Of a stretch of 64,000 bases of DNA, positions 33,932 through 42,699 are shown in pieces. Made by a program: the position numbers and the translations under genes. The number at the start of each line of letters is the position of its first letter. The first letter of the stretch is position 1. The notes beneath the pieces are model-generated. The model made no database searches, had not been told where the DNA came from, and was given only the letters and a program-made list of their open reading frames with translations. This DNA is from Crocinitomicaceae bacterium (GTDB lineage: Bacteria > Bacteroidota > Bacteroidia > Flavobacteriales_D > Sanyastnellaceae). The stretch spans positions 1 through 64,000 of the forward strand of contig NZRP01000048.1 of NCBI GenBank assembly GCA_002693775.1. The letters run 5' to 3'.

Positions 33932-35822
33932 TGTTATCATAGTTAGTTATAACGTTGAGGGATTTCTCACCCAATGTTTAGTCTCTGTCGAAAGAGCAAT
34001 AGCTCAGGCTAAGGCCCTTGGATCAGGAGATGTTGAGGTGTTTGTAGTTGATAACAATTCCGTTGATGGTACATGTAAAATTGTCAAGGACAAATTCCCT
34101 TGGGTTAAGCTGATAGAAAACAAAGACAACACTGGTTTTTCAGTTGCAAATAACCAGGCAATAGTACTTTCTAAAGGAGAGTATGTCCTGCTACTTAATC
34201 CCGATACAGTTGTTTCTGAAGACACATTTATTTCTTGCATAGAGTATTCTGATAAACATCCTAATCTAGGAGGTCTGGGCGTACCTATGTACGATGGCAG
34301 AGGCACTTATCTACCTGAAAGCAAGAGAGGAATTCCTACACCATTTGCATCGCTATCTAGAATGTCAGGGATGTACAAACTAGCTCCTAAGTCTGAAAAG
34401 CTAAATTCATATTACGCTGGTCATATATCTAAGGATGAAAATGCTGAGATTGAGATTTTAAGTGGGGCATTTATGTGGATGAGAGCTTCCGCAATAGATA
34501 AAGTAGGAATGCTTGATGAGACCTTCTTTATGTATGGCGAAGATATTGATCTTAGTTGGAGAATTATAAAGGGAGGTTATGAGAATCACTATTTTGCTGA
34601 AACCCAAATCATTCACTACAAAGGAGAGAGTACTAAAAAGGGAAGTCTTAATTATGTCTCTGTATTCTACAAAGCCATGCTGATTTTTGCTGCAAAGCAT
34701 TTTGAGGGTGGGCAGGCGTGGATATATAACATGGTCATTCGCCTAGCTATTTATGCTAGAGCAACACTATCAATAGTTAGAAGAATAGCAGAAAAACTAC
34801 TATTACCTTCAGCAGAGTGGCTGGCATTGTTTGGCTCCCTATTACTAATTCTAAAATATTACTCAGAATATTCAGGGATAGATTACAATTGGGACTTGGC
34901 AACAATCTCACTTGGGTCTTATTCCTCTGTGTTTATTGTAGTTTTATGGCTGTTTGGAGGTTATGACAGACCCTGGGTTCCCAGAAGAGTAATGAAGGGA
35001 ATAGCTGCAGGAACTATCATTTTAATTGCAGTATATGGACTTCTTCCGGAGTCTATCAGGTTTTCTAGGGCTATTCTTCTGCTAGGAGCTATTTCATTTT
35101 TCTTCATTGTGGCCATAGGCCGAATCATATTTGGCCAATGGCGGCTTGGTAAAAGAGTTTCTAACAGATTGCTTGTTGCTTCGCCTGCTGAAGCTGATTC
35201 AATCTGTTCTCTTTTAAATACTCTAGAACCTCAGTCTAAATCACCTCAGCATAAGACTTCCATCCTCGATCCAAGTAATGTCACTTCGCTATCAGAATTT
35301 ACTAGGATTCATAATATTGGAGAAGTTATTTTCAGCGGTCGAGATGTTACCGCTAACGCTATTATATCATCTCTCGCATCCATTTCCTCTCTTCAAATCG
35401 TTTGTCGCATAGCATGGACGGATGATGGTTCAGTAATGGGGTCAGGCGGTCCAGGACCCGATCCGGTAACCGAACTTGACGGAGCGATTTACAGCCCCTC
35501 AGCCAGAAGATCGAAGCGCCTTTTAGATATTGCACTTTCATTATTATTAATTGTTCTTTCACCACTACTCTTTATTTCCGCCAGATTTAAGTGGGTGAAA
35601 AACGCATTTTCTGTCCTTCTAGGCTTCAAAACTTGGGTTGGCATCAATATTCCGGGGATAAATCAAGAAGCTTTTTCAAAGCCATTTGTTATCTTAGCGG
35701 TTGATTCTGATGATATTAGGGTGCGCGAAAGACTAAGTTTATCCTACGCAAGACAATACCACCCTTTTGAAGACTTGAAGCTTGTCTTGAACTCACTACT
35801 TTTGCAAAACGAAAACAGATAG
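33921..35822 (+). CDS. Multidomain GT2 glycosyltransferase fused to a degenerate initiating-sugar-transferase-like module
   Basis: 633 residues. A GT2 domain occupies about 1-260 (VSYNVEGFL, VVDNNSVDGT, LLNPDT, and FMYGEDIDLSWRI in the acceptor region). Four hydrophobic helices lie at about 295-410. A Rossmann-like region follows (about 410-510: RLLVASPAEADSICSLLNTL, IGEVIFSGRDVTANAI), resembling the CoA-binding-like domain of WbaP/WcaJ polyprenyl-phosphate sugar transferases. The C-terminus has RSKRLLDIALSLLLIVLSPL and LLGFKTWVGIN, like those enzymes, but I cannot find their conserved catalytic core. It probably builds a surface glycan; the last module may be non-catalytic. Confidence 0.78.
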   Translation: MKLSVIIVSYNVEGFLTQCLVSVERAIAQAKALGSGDVEVFVVDNNSVDGTCKIVKDKFPWVKLIENKDNTGFSVANNQAIVLSKGEYVLLLNPDTVVSEDTFISCIEYSDKHPNLGGLGVPMYDGRGTYLPESKRGIPTPFASLSRMSGMYKLAPKSEKLNSYYAGHISKDENAEIEILSGAFMWMRASAIDKVGMLDETFFMYGEDIDLSWRIIKGGYENHYFAETQIIHYKGESTKKGSLNYVSVFYKAMLIFAAKHFEGGQAWIYNMVIRLAIYARATLSIVRRIAEKLLLPSAEWLALFGSLLLILKYYSEYSGIDYNWDLATISLGSYSSVFIVVLWLFGGYDRPWVPRRVMKGIAAGTIILIAVYGLLPESIRFSRAILLLGAISFFFIVAIGRIIFGQWRLGKRVSNRLLVASPAEADSICSLLNTLEPQSKSPQHKTSILDPSNVTSLSEFTRIHNIGEVIFSGRDVTANAIISSLASISSLQIVCRIAWTDDGSVMGSGGPGPDPVTELDGAIYSPSARRSKRLLDIALSLLLIVLSPLLFISARFKWVKNAFSVLLGFKTWVGINIPGINQEAFSKPFVILAVDSDDIRVRERLSLSYARQYHPFEDLKLVLNSLLLQNENR

Positions 35823-35823
35823 T

Positions 35824-37203
35824 ATGGCAGTCATCGAAATTCTACTTCCAAAAATGGGTGAAAGTGTAGCAGAGGCTACAATTACTAATCTCCTTGTTGA
35901 GCCTGGTTCAAATGTTGAATCTGATGAAGCAATTGTTGAAATCGCTACTGATAAAGTAGATAGTGAGGTTCCAGCCCCAGAGGATGGAGTTCTTGTTGAG
36001 TGGCTGATTGCAGAAGGAGATGTGGTTCCAGTAGGAGCACCTATTGCGAAATACGAAGTAGGAGATTATGTAGGAGATGATGTAGGAGATGATGTAGGAG
36101 ATTCTGTTCTATCCCCAGAAGCCGATGAAATTCCAACACCTGCGACACCAGAACCTACTCCGGAAGTTGTTGCTGCAGTTTCTGCACCACTTGATTCAGT
36201 CCCAGATAGAAATGGTCCATCAGGCAGATTTTACTCGCCTCTTGTAAGAAGTATTGCTACTAAAGAGGGAATTAGCATGGAAGAGCTTGAGTCAATTACT
36301 GGTTCAGGATCAGAGGGTAGAGTGACTAAAAAAGATATTCTAGCATATGTTGCCAGCAGAGGTTCTGCTCCAGCACCAACTGCTGCAGCTCCTACTTCAG
36401 CTCCAGCACCTGCTAAGCCAGCTGCTCCTACATATAACGTAAGTGCTTCGTCTCACGAGCCACACCCTGCATTTAAGTCAGTTACAGGTGGGTATGACAT
36501 CGTAGAGATGGATAGGATGAGAAAGCTTATTTCTAAGCACATGGTGGACTCTGTTCACACATCGCCACACGTTACTTCATTTGTTGAGGCTGACGTAACC
36601 GCTATGGTTCAGTGGAGAAATAAGAATAAGAATACATTCTTTGAGAAGTACGGCGAGAAGTTGACATTTACGCCAATTTTTGCTGAGGCTATTATTAAGG
36701 CTATTGGTGATTTCCCTGGAGTAAATGCTAGTATAGACGGTGATAACATCGTTATGCATAAGGCTATACACTTAGGAATGGCTGCAGCTCTTCCAGATGG
36801 AAACCTAATTGTTCCTGTAATTAAACACGCTGACCAATACAACCTTCAAGGACTTGCTCGCCAAGTAAATAATCTTGCAACAAGTGCTAGACAGGGTAAA
36901 TTGGGGCCAGATGATATTTCTGGTGGAACGTATACTATGAGTAATGTTGGAACGTTTGGAAATGTGATGGGAACACCAATTATCAATCAGCCACAAGTTG
37001 GAATTATTGCATTGGGAGCTATTAGAAAGCGTCCAGCAGTAATTGAAACTCCAGAAGGAGATGTGATTGGAATTAGACACATGATGTTCTTATCTCATAG
37101 CTATGATCATAGAGTAGTAGATGGAATGTTAGGTGGTAGCTTTGTTAGAAGGGTAGGAGACTACCTTGAGAGCTTTTCAATTGACAGACCACTAGAGGGA
37201 TAA
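35824..37203 (+). CDS. 2-oxo acid dehydrogenase dihydrolipoamide acyltransferase (E2)
   Basis: 459 residues. The lipoyl domain is at about 2-78 with the modified lysine K44 in ATDKVDSEV. The peripheral E1/E3-binding domain is at about 135-175 (FYSPLVRSIATKEGISMEEL). A Pro/Ala-rich linker precedes the catalytic domain, which ends with SHSYDHRVVDG. It could be the branched-chain, pyruvate or 2-oxoglutarate E2; the branched-chain type is my preferred reading from the VRSIAKE-like binding domain. E1 and E3 genes are not adjacent. The linker holds a fourfold 12-bp tandem repeat. Confidence 0.88.
   Translation: MAVIEILLPKMGESVAEATITNLLVEPGSNVESDEAIVEIATDKVDSEVPAPEDGVLVEWLIAEGDVVPVGAPIAKYEVGDYVGDDVGDDVGDSVLSPEADEIPTPATPEPTPEVVAAVSAPLDSVPDRNGPSGRFYSPLVRSIATKEGISMEELESITGSGSEGRVTKKDILAYVASRGSAPAPTAAAPTSAPAPAKPAAPTYNVSASSHEPHPAFKSVTGGYDIVEMDRMRKLISKHMVDSVHTSPHVTSFVEADVTAMVQWRNKNKNTFFEKYGEKLTFTPIFAEAIIKAIGDFPGVNASIDGDNIVMHKAIHLGMAAALPDGNLIVPVIKHADQYNLQGLARQVNNLATSARQGKLGPDDISGGTYTMSNVGTFGNVMGTPIINQPQVGIIALGAIRKRPAVIETPEGDVIGIRHMMFLSHSYDHRVVDGMLGGSFVRRVGDYLESFSIDRPLEG
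36058..36105 (+). repeat. Fourfold 12-bp tandem repeat inside the E2 linker
   Basis: Four in-frame copies of GTAGGAGATnnT encode VGDY, VGDD, VGDD and VGDS between the lipoyl domain and the binding domain. Units two and three are identical; the others differ by one or two bases. Copy number could vary between strains without breaking the frame. Confidence 0.9.
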
Positions 37204-37217
37204 TAAAATCAAAGAGT

Positions 37218-38069
37218 ATGGGTTTAGAAGAAGGATTAAAGAAACTGAAGCTTAAACGCCCACTCGTAATATTTGATTTAGAGACTACCGGTACTCAGGT
37301 AGGTGTAGATAGGATTGTAGAAATAGCGATGATAAAGGTGAGTCCAGATGGCTCAGTTATCAGAAAGCCTGAAAAGTCAGGGCCAGAAAATAGAATTCTA
37401 GTAAATCCTGAAATGCCTATTCCTGTTGAGGCTAGCCTTATTCATGGAGTTTATGATAAGGATGTGGAAGGGAAATACACCTTTGGCCAAATCGCTCCAG
37501 GACTAGTTAAGTTTTTACACAATTGCGACTTAGGCGGATTCAATTCTAACAGATTTGATGTACCTATGCTTGCCGATGAGTTTCTTAGGGTTGGGATTGA
37601 TTTTGGGCTAGAAGGAAGAAATCTAATAGATGTCCAAAACATCTTCCATAAAATGGAGCAGAGGACTCTTAAAGCAGCTTATAAATTTTATTGTGATAAG
37701 GAGTTAGAGGGTGCACATGAGGCTTATCCAGATACTGCTGCTACTTTAGAGATTTTAGTTGAGCAGTTGGATAAATACAATGACCAAACTATTTCTGATA
37801 GTCATGGAGCCACTGTAGGCCCTGTTCCTCAGGATATGGATAAATTGCATGAATTCTGTCAAAGGACTAAGAATGCTGATTTAGCAGGGCGTTTAGTGTA
37901 TAATGATGAGGGTGAGGTGGTGTTTAATTTTGGGAAGTACAGAGGTGTTTCTGTAAAGAAGCTCTTAGAGACTGACCCTGGATATTATGGTTGGATGATG
38001 AATGGCGATTTTCCGAGGTATACGCTCAGAGTGCTTAAGCAAATTAAGGAAGGCACTTTTAATCAATGA
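37218..38069 (+). CDS. DnaQ-like 3'-5' exonuclease with ExoX-like C-terminal domain
   Basis: 283 residues. The DEDDh nuclease domain has VIFDLETTGTQVGVDRIVEIA (Exo I), LGGFNSNRFDVPMLADEF (Exo II) and AHEAYPDTAATLEIL (Exo III, with His and Asp). The C-terminal 55 residues (VFNFGKYRGVSVKKLLETDP then YYGWMM) match the ExoX/DUF3820-type domain. A role in DNA repair or RNA turnover is possible; it is not the polymerase III proofreading subunit by context. Its ATGA end overlaps the downstream GT4 by 4 bp. Confidence 0.88.
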   Translation: MGLEEGLKKLKLKRPLVIFDLETTGTQVGVDRIVEIAMIKVSPDGSVIRKPEKSGPENRILVNPEMPIPVEASLIHGVYDKDVEGKYTFGQIAPGLVKFLHNCDLGGFNSNRFDVPMLADEFLRVGIDFGLEGRNLIDVQNIFHKMEQRTLKAAYKFYCDKELEGAHEAYPDTAATLEILVEQLDKYNDQTISDSHGATVGPVPQDMDKLHEFCQRTKNADLAGRLVYNDEGEVVFNFGKYRGVSVKKLLETDPGYYGWMMNGDFPRYTLRVLKQIKEGTFNQ

Positions 38070-39196
38070 GAATAGCGGTTTTAGTATCTAACGATTTGTC
38101 CTTCGATCAGAGGGTTAAAAAGACGTGTAGGGTACTTGAGGCAGCTGGTCATGAGGTTTTATTGGTTGGTCGAGAGATGCCAGAGTCTGTGCCATATGAA
38201 GGTCCGGGGACTGCAACAAGGTTGAAGCTGAAAAACAAAAGTGGAGTTAGGTTTTATGCTGAGCTTCAAAGAGTGCTGATAAAGTGGTTGAAGGGAGTGG
38301 ATGTTGATGCGATTTGGGCTAACGATTTAGATACCTTGCTTCCTGCTGTTGTTGTTGGGAAAAAGAAGGGGATAAGGGTAGTTTATGATTCCCACGAATT
38401 CTTTACTGAGGCAGCAGGGCTGACTGATGCACCTTTGAAAAGGTGGGTTTGGCTAATGATTGAAAAGTACACTGTTCCCAAGGTTGGATCTATGATTACA
38501 GTAAACTCTTCAATTGCTGAAAATTACAGATGTAGATACGGCGTACACGTAGATGTTCTAAGGAACATGCCAGAGCTTAACGATATCCCTGAAGTTGAGC
38601 ATAGGACGCCTTTTGAGCAGTATGGAGTGCCTACTGATAAGCCCATTTTACTATTGCAAGGAGCGTTTATGGATAGGGACAGGGGGACTAAGGAGGCTGT
38701 AGACTCAATGGAGTTTATAGATGATGCTACACTTGTTCTTGTTGGAGCTGGCATAGAGTGGGAGGAAAGCAAAGAAAGGCTTGATGATCCAAGGTGGAAG
38801 GGTAGACTTTTCTGCATTCCAAAACTGCCATATGAAGAGCTGAAAAAACTAACTGCATCAGCCGATATAGGTCTAAGTTTGGATAAGGCATCGCACATAA
38901 ACTACCAGCTCAGTTTGCCTAATAAACTTTTTGATTTCCTCCACGTAGGGCTACCCATTGTTGCAAGCCCCATGGTTGAAGTAGTGAAGATTATCAATCA
39001 ATACATGGTGGGTGTTGTGGTTGAAAAAGTTGAGCCAAATCACATCGCTTCAGCAGTAAAAAAGATGTTGGAAAAGCCCAAGTCGGTCTGGCTTAAAGCC
39101 TGCATGAATGCTAGAGAAAACCTTCACTGGGGAGCAGATTCTCATGTGATAATTGAGCAGTTGGAGAAGGCTTCATATCAGCCTTGGGTTAAGTAA
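38066..39196 (+). CDS. GT4-family glycosyltransferase
   Basis: 376 residues with a GT-B fold. The N-terminal domain has VSNDLSFDQRVKKTCRVLEAAGHEV, typical of Bacteroidota GT4 enzymes, then VVYDSHEFFTEAAGL. The C-terminal half has the nucleotide-sugar site region YEELKKLTASADIGLSLDKA and SLPNKLFDFLHVGLPIVASP, although the usual E-x7-E motif is poorly conserved. It presumably transfers a sugar to a lipid- or glycan-linked acceptor. It overlaps the exonuclease by 4 bp and meets the GT2 gene end-to-end. Confidence 0.88.
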   Translation: MRIAVLVSNDLSFDQRVKKTCRVLEAAGHEVLLVGREMPESVPYEGPGTATRLKLKNKSGVRFYAELQRVLIKWLKGVDVDAIWANDLDTLLPAVVVGKKKGIRVVYDSHEFFTEAAGLTDAPLKRWVWLMIEKYTVPKVGSMITVNSSIAENYRCRYGVHVDVLRNMPELNDIPEVEHRTPFEQYGVPTDKPILLLQGAFMDRDRGTKEAVDSMEFIDDATLVLVGAGIEWEESKERLDDPRWKGRLFCIPKLPYEELKKLTASADIGLSLDKASHINYQLSLPNKLFDFLHVGLPIVASPMVEVVKIINQYMVGVVVEKVEPNHIASAVKKMLEKPKSVWLKACMNARENLHWGADSHVIIEQLEKASYQPWVK

Positions 39197-39197
39197 T

Positions 39198-39950
39198 CTA
39201 CTTGCTCCTAAAAGCAGCAAATTTCTTCCAGAGGTATTTCCCCCTTGTTGTAAATTCTTGAGCAATTGTTAGAGCACTAAGGCCAAACACATTTCGCTTC
39301 ATCATCCTCTCCTCAGCATAGAGTCTCCTATTGAAGTTTCTACTTACGCCTCCAGCTTCAACCTCAGCAATAAGAGTATTGTGACAAATGCATTTGGCGC
39401 TCTCCATGTAGAGCTTCAAGTTCAGGTGATAATCAGCAAGAACTCTAAACCTGATGTCGTAACCTAACTTCTTAACACTGCTTTTCCTGTAAACGACCCC
39501 CTGATGATGCATGGTATTCCTCCACTTCAAACTCTCACCCCAAACAGGCTTGTAAAACTCCGGAACCCCAGGCTCCCTTGGCGGTAAAAGCCTAACGTTA
39601 AAAGCGTGAAGATCGCTCTCAGTATCCATTTTCACAGTTGCTAAAACCTCGTCAACTGCCCCATCCACAGGCATGTCACCAGTCCCTACAAACCAACACC
39701 ACGAACCCGAAGCAATCTCAAGGCCTTTATTCATAGAATCGTAAACCCCACGGTCAGGCGCACTTATAACCTTTGCAAACAACCTCTGATTCTCGAGCAG
39801 CCACCCCTTCGATCCGTCCGTCGAGTCACCATCGACCACTATCAGCTCCACCTCACTACACCCGGCAAACACATCGGCTGTCCTCTTAAGCCCGGCAAGC
39901 TGATTAAACGACGGAACTATAACGCTAAGTATTGGCAAATTCGACACCAC
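39198..39950 (-). CDS. GT2-family glycosyltransferase
   Basis: 250 residues with a GT-A fold. Motifs are SVIVPSFNQLAGLKRT, LIVVDGDSTDGSKGWL and SMNKGLEIASGSWCWFVGTGD, in which GTGD stands at the DxD position, followed by WRNTMHHQGVVYRKSSV. The donor and acceptor are unknown, but this subgroup is common in O-antigen or exopolysaccharide loci. The 5' part of the gene is noticeably GC-rich for this window (rows near 39.8 kb reach 58%). It is 8 bp downstream of the FtsE-like ATPase and convergent with the GT4. Confidence 0.88.
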   Translation of the reverse strand: MVSNLPILSVIVPSFNQLAGLKRTADVFAGCSEVELIVVDGDSTDGSKGWLLENQRLFAKVISAPDRGVYDSMNKGLEIASGSWCWFVGTGDMPVDGAVDEVLATVKMDTESDLHAFNVRLLPPREPGVPEFYKPVWGESLKWRNTMHHQGVVYRKSSVKKLGYDIRFRVLADYHLNLKLYMESAKCICHNTLIAEVEAGGVSRNFNRRLYAEERMMKRNVFGLSALTIAQEFTTRGKYLWKKFAAFRSK

Positions 39951-39958
39951 CCTAGATT

Positions 39959-40633
39959 TTAAGCAATTTCCACAATCTCAGCGTTCTTACATCTTAGCTT
40001 CTTCCCCGGAAAATCAGCCATACTCAGATGATCGTGCGTTGCCATAATCACGGAACACCCAGTTGCCGTAAGCCCATGCAGCAACTTTAAAATGTTTGTC
40101 GTCGTCTCAGGATCCAAATTCCCAGTAGGCTCATCAGCCAGCAGCAAACTTGGCGAATTCAACAACCCCCTAGCGATGGCAACTCTCTGCTGTTCACCCC
40201 CACTGAGCTCGTGCGGGAACTTATACCCCTTATTATCGAGCTCTACTCTAGCGAGCACTTCGTCTATCCTTTTAGAAATCAAGTCCTTCCTCGACCACCC
40301 AGTCGCCCTAAGTGCAAACTCTAAATTCCCAGTGACTGTCCTATCGGTTAGTAGTCCAAAATCCTGAAACACTATCCCCAGCTTCCTCCTCAATTCGTGA
40401 ACGTTTTTCCTAGTAACTGTACTAAGGTCCACTCCGCAAACTGTTGCATGACCGCTAGCAATAGGTAGGTCGCCATAAAGAGCTCTAAGTAAGCTGGATT
40501 TACCGCTACCTGTTTTACCTATCAGATATATAAATTCCCCACAGCCTAAACTTAAGCTAACATTATTTAGAACAATGTGTTCAGCTTGGTTAATGCAAAC
40601 GTTTTCAATTGATAGAAGAGGGGAGTTTTCCAT
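39959..40633 (-). CDS. ftsE: Cell-division-type ABC ATPase, FtsE-like
   Basis: 224 residues, one ABC domain: Walker A GKTGSGKSSLL, Q-loop GIVFQDFGLL, signature LSGGEQQRVAIARG, Walker B LLLADEPTGNLDPE and H-loop MATHDH. The arrangement and length fit FtsE, which with FtsX controls septal peptidoglycan hydrolysis. Other small ABC ATPases such as LolD are possible. FtsX is not adjacent. The region up to about 40.4 kb is GC-rich compared with its surroundings. It lies 6 bp downstream of the M16 pair. Confidence 0.85.
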   Translation of the reverse strand: MENSPLLSIENVCINQAEHIVLNNVSLSLGCGEFIYLIGKTGSGKSSLLRALYGDLPIASGHATVCGVDLSTVTRKNVHELRRKLGIVFQDFGLLTDRTVTGNLEFALRATGWSRKDLISKRIDEVLARVELDNKGYKFPHELSGGEQQRVAIARGLLNSPSLLLADEPTGNLDPETTTNILKLLHGLTATGCSVIMATHDHLSMADFPGKKLRCKNAEIVEIA

Positions 40634-40639
40634 TTTTCT

Positions 40640-42694
40640 TTATTCTATAGTTGAATTTAATTCAACAGAGCTAATTCTGAAATTCATTGACTGAGGACCT
40701 GATGTAACCTTCACTTCAAGTGGGAATAAAATCCCATCGCCCAAATCAATGTACTTATTGTATTCAGTAGAAGAATTGAGATTTTTACTCATTGATAACA
40801 ATCCTGATTCTACACTGAAATAGTAAGATTCGCTAATGCTATCATCCTCATTAGTGTACTTGATCACGTGGTACTCAACACCATTGATGTTTTCAATTCC
40901 TAAAAGATCCGCATTCAATCCATAATCGTCACTGTTGTTAAGGAAAACAGGGCTAAGTTCTGTCCATTGAGCAACTATTAAATCAGCTCCCTCAAGCTTT
41001 TCTTCTGGCCCCATTTGAGATATGCTTGCTCCTTCTGGAGTTACTGTTGAAGTCATGATAACTTGACCAGACATGCTAATGTTTTTCATTGACTTCTTAT
41101 TCTTCTTAGAGTAGCTAGTTTTCTCTTCAAAGCCCAGAGTCATAGCACCTCCAATCTCAACTGATCCTTTTTTAACAATAGACTTAAGCTTAGAAATTTT
41201 TTTTAAACCTCCACAGGCATTGTAGTGATTAGCAACAACAGACTCACCTGTTACTCCTTCTGAGACATCTCTTCTCTCAATCAACTGCTTTCCATATGCG
41301 TCAAATAGCTCAACCTGTCCAGTGTGAGAAAATCCTTTTAAAGATTCGATAATTTCTGGAGAGCCAACACAAGTAATATATAGCTGGTCAGGACGTAGAT
41401 ACTTCTTAGCTACGCGCTGAACGTCCTCAATTGTTACCATGCTTAACTCCTCTAAATAAGTTGCGTAGTAATCCGCCGGAAGTCCATATTTTTCAATGTT
41501 AAGCGCAAATCTTGCTACTGTACTAGGATTTTCTAAACTTCTAGCAAAAGACCCCGTCATATAGCTCTTAGTCATAGCAAGAGTAGAACTATCAACGGGC
41601 TCATTTGTCATTCTTCTAATCTCTATTAAGAACTCAGTTACAGCGCTATCAGTCACCTCATTTCTTACATCTGCATAAGCGACAAAATTTCCAACAATAG
41701 GGTCAGTGCTTAAAGAAGACCTTGCTCCATAAGTGAAGGCTTTGTCCTCTCTTAGGTTTTGCATTAGTCGTCCTGAAAAAGCTCCACCACCAAGTATGCT
41801 ATTCATAACGCTAACAGTTATAGCATCCTCTGATCCAGGTCTAAGATTTACAATATGAGTAAGTTTTAATAGGCTTTGTACAGATCCATCTAGTGGAGCT
41901 AGACATACTTTATTTCCTTGAGGTAAAGCAGGTGTTTCCCATCTGTGGTAAGGAATATCACTCTTCTCCCAAGATCCAAACCACTTTTCAGCCTGCGCCA
42001 TAGCATTGTCAAAAGTGATATTTCCAACAATAACTAAGTAAGTAGAGTTTGGGCGGAAGTAAGTGTTGTGATGATTAATGAAATCTTCTCTCGTTATTGC
42101 CTCAATGCTTTCAGCTGTAGTCACCTCACCATATGGGTGGTTAGAACCGTATAAAAGCGTACGTGTGAGATTGCTAGAAATATCATTAGGTGATGTTTCA
42201 GACGCAGCTAGACCAGAAATCATTTGAGTCTTCAGCTTGTTTAGTTCAGCTTCAGGGAATGATGGGTTAAATAGCACATCTGACATTAATTCTAGTAGAG
42301 CATCACTGTGCTTAGTAAGAGATGAACCGCTGAAGTAGTTAGAACTCGCGTAGATAGAACCTCCAATAAAATCAATTGCCTCGTCTAGCTCAGCCTTAGA
42401 CTTAGAAACAGTTCCAGACTTCATCAAGTCGCCAAACATTCCTAAAATTCCCACCTTATCACCTTCAAACACTGGAGTATGCTCAAAGTCAAGACTCCAA
42501 GAAACTTGAGGTATCCTGTGATTTTCTACAACAATTACAGTCAGTCCATTTTCTAATTTACTTACTGTAGACTCACCTAATTCAATAATAGGAGCAGGAC
42601 CAGCAGCAGGTGCTGAGCTTCTGTCAATTTGTGCTACAAGAGCAATCGGAGCAGCTGCTATTAAAAGAGCAATAGCTTTAAACGTTGCTTTCAT
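40640..42694 (-). CDS. M16-family peptidase-like protein, catalytically degenerate, with extra C-terminal domain
   Basis: 684 residues with a signal peptide ending IALVAQ. The N-terminal M16 domain has GILGMFGDLMKSGT where active members have the HxxEH zinc motif, so the site is lost. The second M16 domain keeps the Arg/Tyr substrate-binding segment (SGRLMQNLREDKAFTYGARS). After about residue 490 a C-terminal region of roughly 190 residues (YHVIKYTNEDDSISESYYFS) looks like a LolA/lipoprotein-type beta domain. It probably pairs with the active 440-residue M16 protein encoded 5 bp upstream, as in two-subunit M16B enzymes. Confidence 0.85.
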   Translation of the reverse strand: MKATFKAIALLIAAAPIALVAQIDRSSAPAAGPAPIIELGESTVSKLENGLTVIVVENHRIPQVSWSLDFEHTPVFEGDKVGILGMFGDLMKSGTVSKSKAELDEAIDFIGGSIYASSNYFSGSSLTKHSDALLELMSDVLFNPSFPEAELNKLKTQMISGLAASETSPNDISSNLTRTLLYGSNHPYGEVTTAESIEAITREDFINHHNTYFRPNSTYLVIVGNITFDNAMAQAEKWFGSWEKSDIPYHRWETPALPQGNKVCLAPLDGSVQSLLKLTHIVNLRPGSEDAITVSVMNSILGGGAFSGRLMQNLREDKAFTYGARSSLSTDPIVGNFVAYADVRNEVTDSAVTEFLIEIRRMTNEPVDSSTLAMTKSYMTGSFARSLENPSTVARFALNIEKYGLPADYYATYLEELSMVTIEDVQRVAKKYLRPDQLYITCVGSPEIIESLKGFSHTGQVELFDAYGKQLIERRDVSEGVTGESVVANHYNACGGLKKISKLKSIVKKGSVEIGGAMTLGFEEKTSYSKKNKKSMKNISMSGQVIMTSTVTPEGASISQMGPEEKLEGADLIVAQWTELSPVFLNNSDDYGLNADLLGIENINGVEYHVIKYTNEDDSISESYYFSVESGLLSMSKNLNSSTEYNKYIDLGDGILFPLEVKVTSGPQSMNFRISSVELNSTIE

Positions 42695-42699
42695 AGTAA

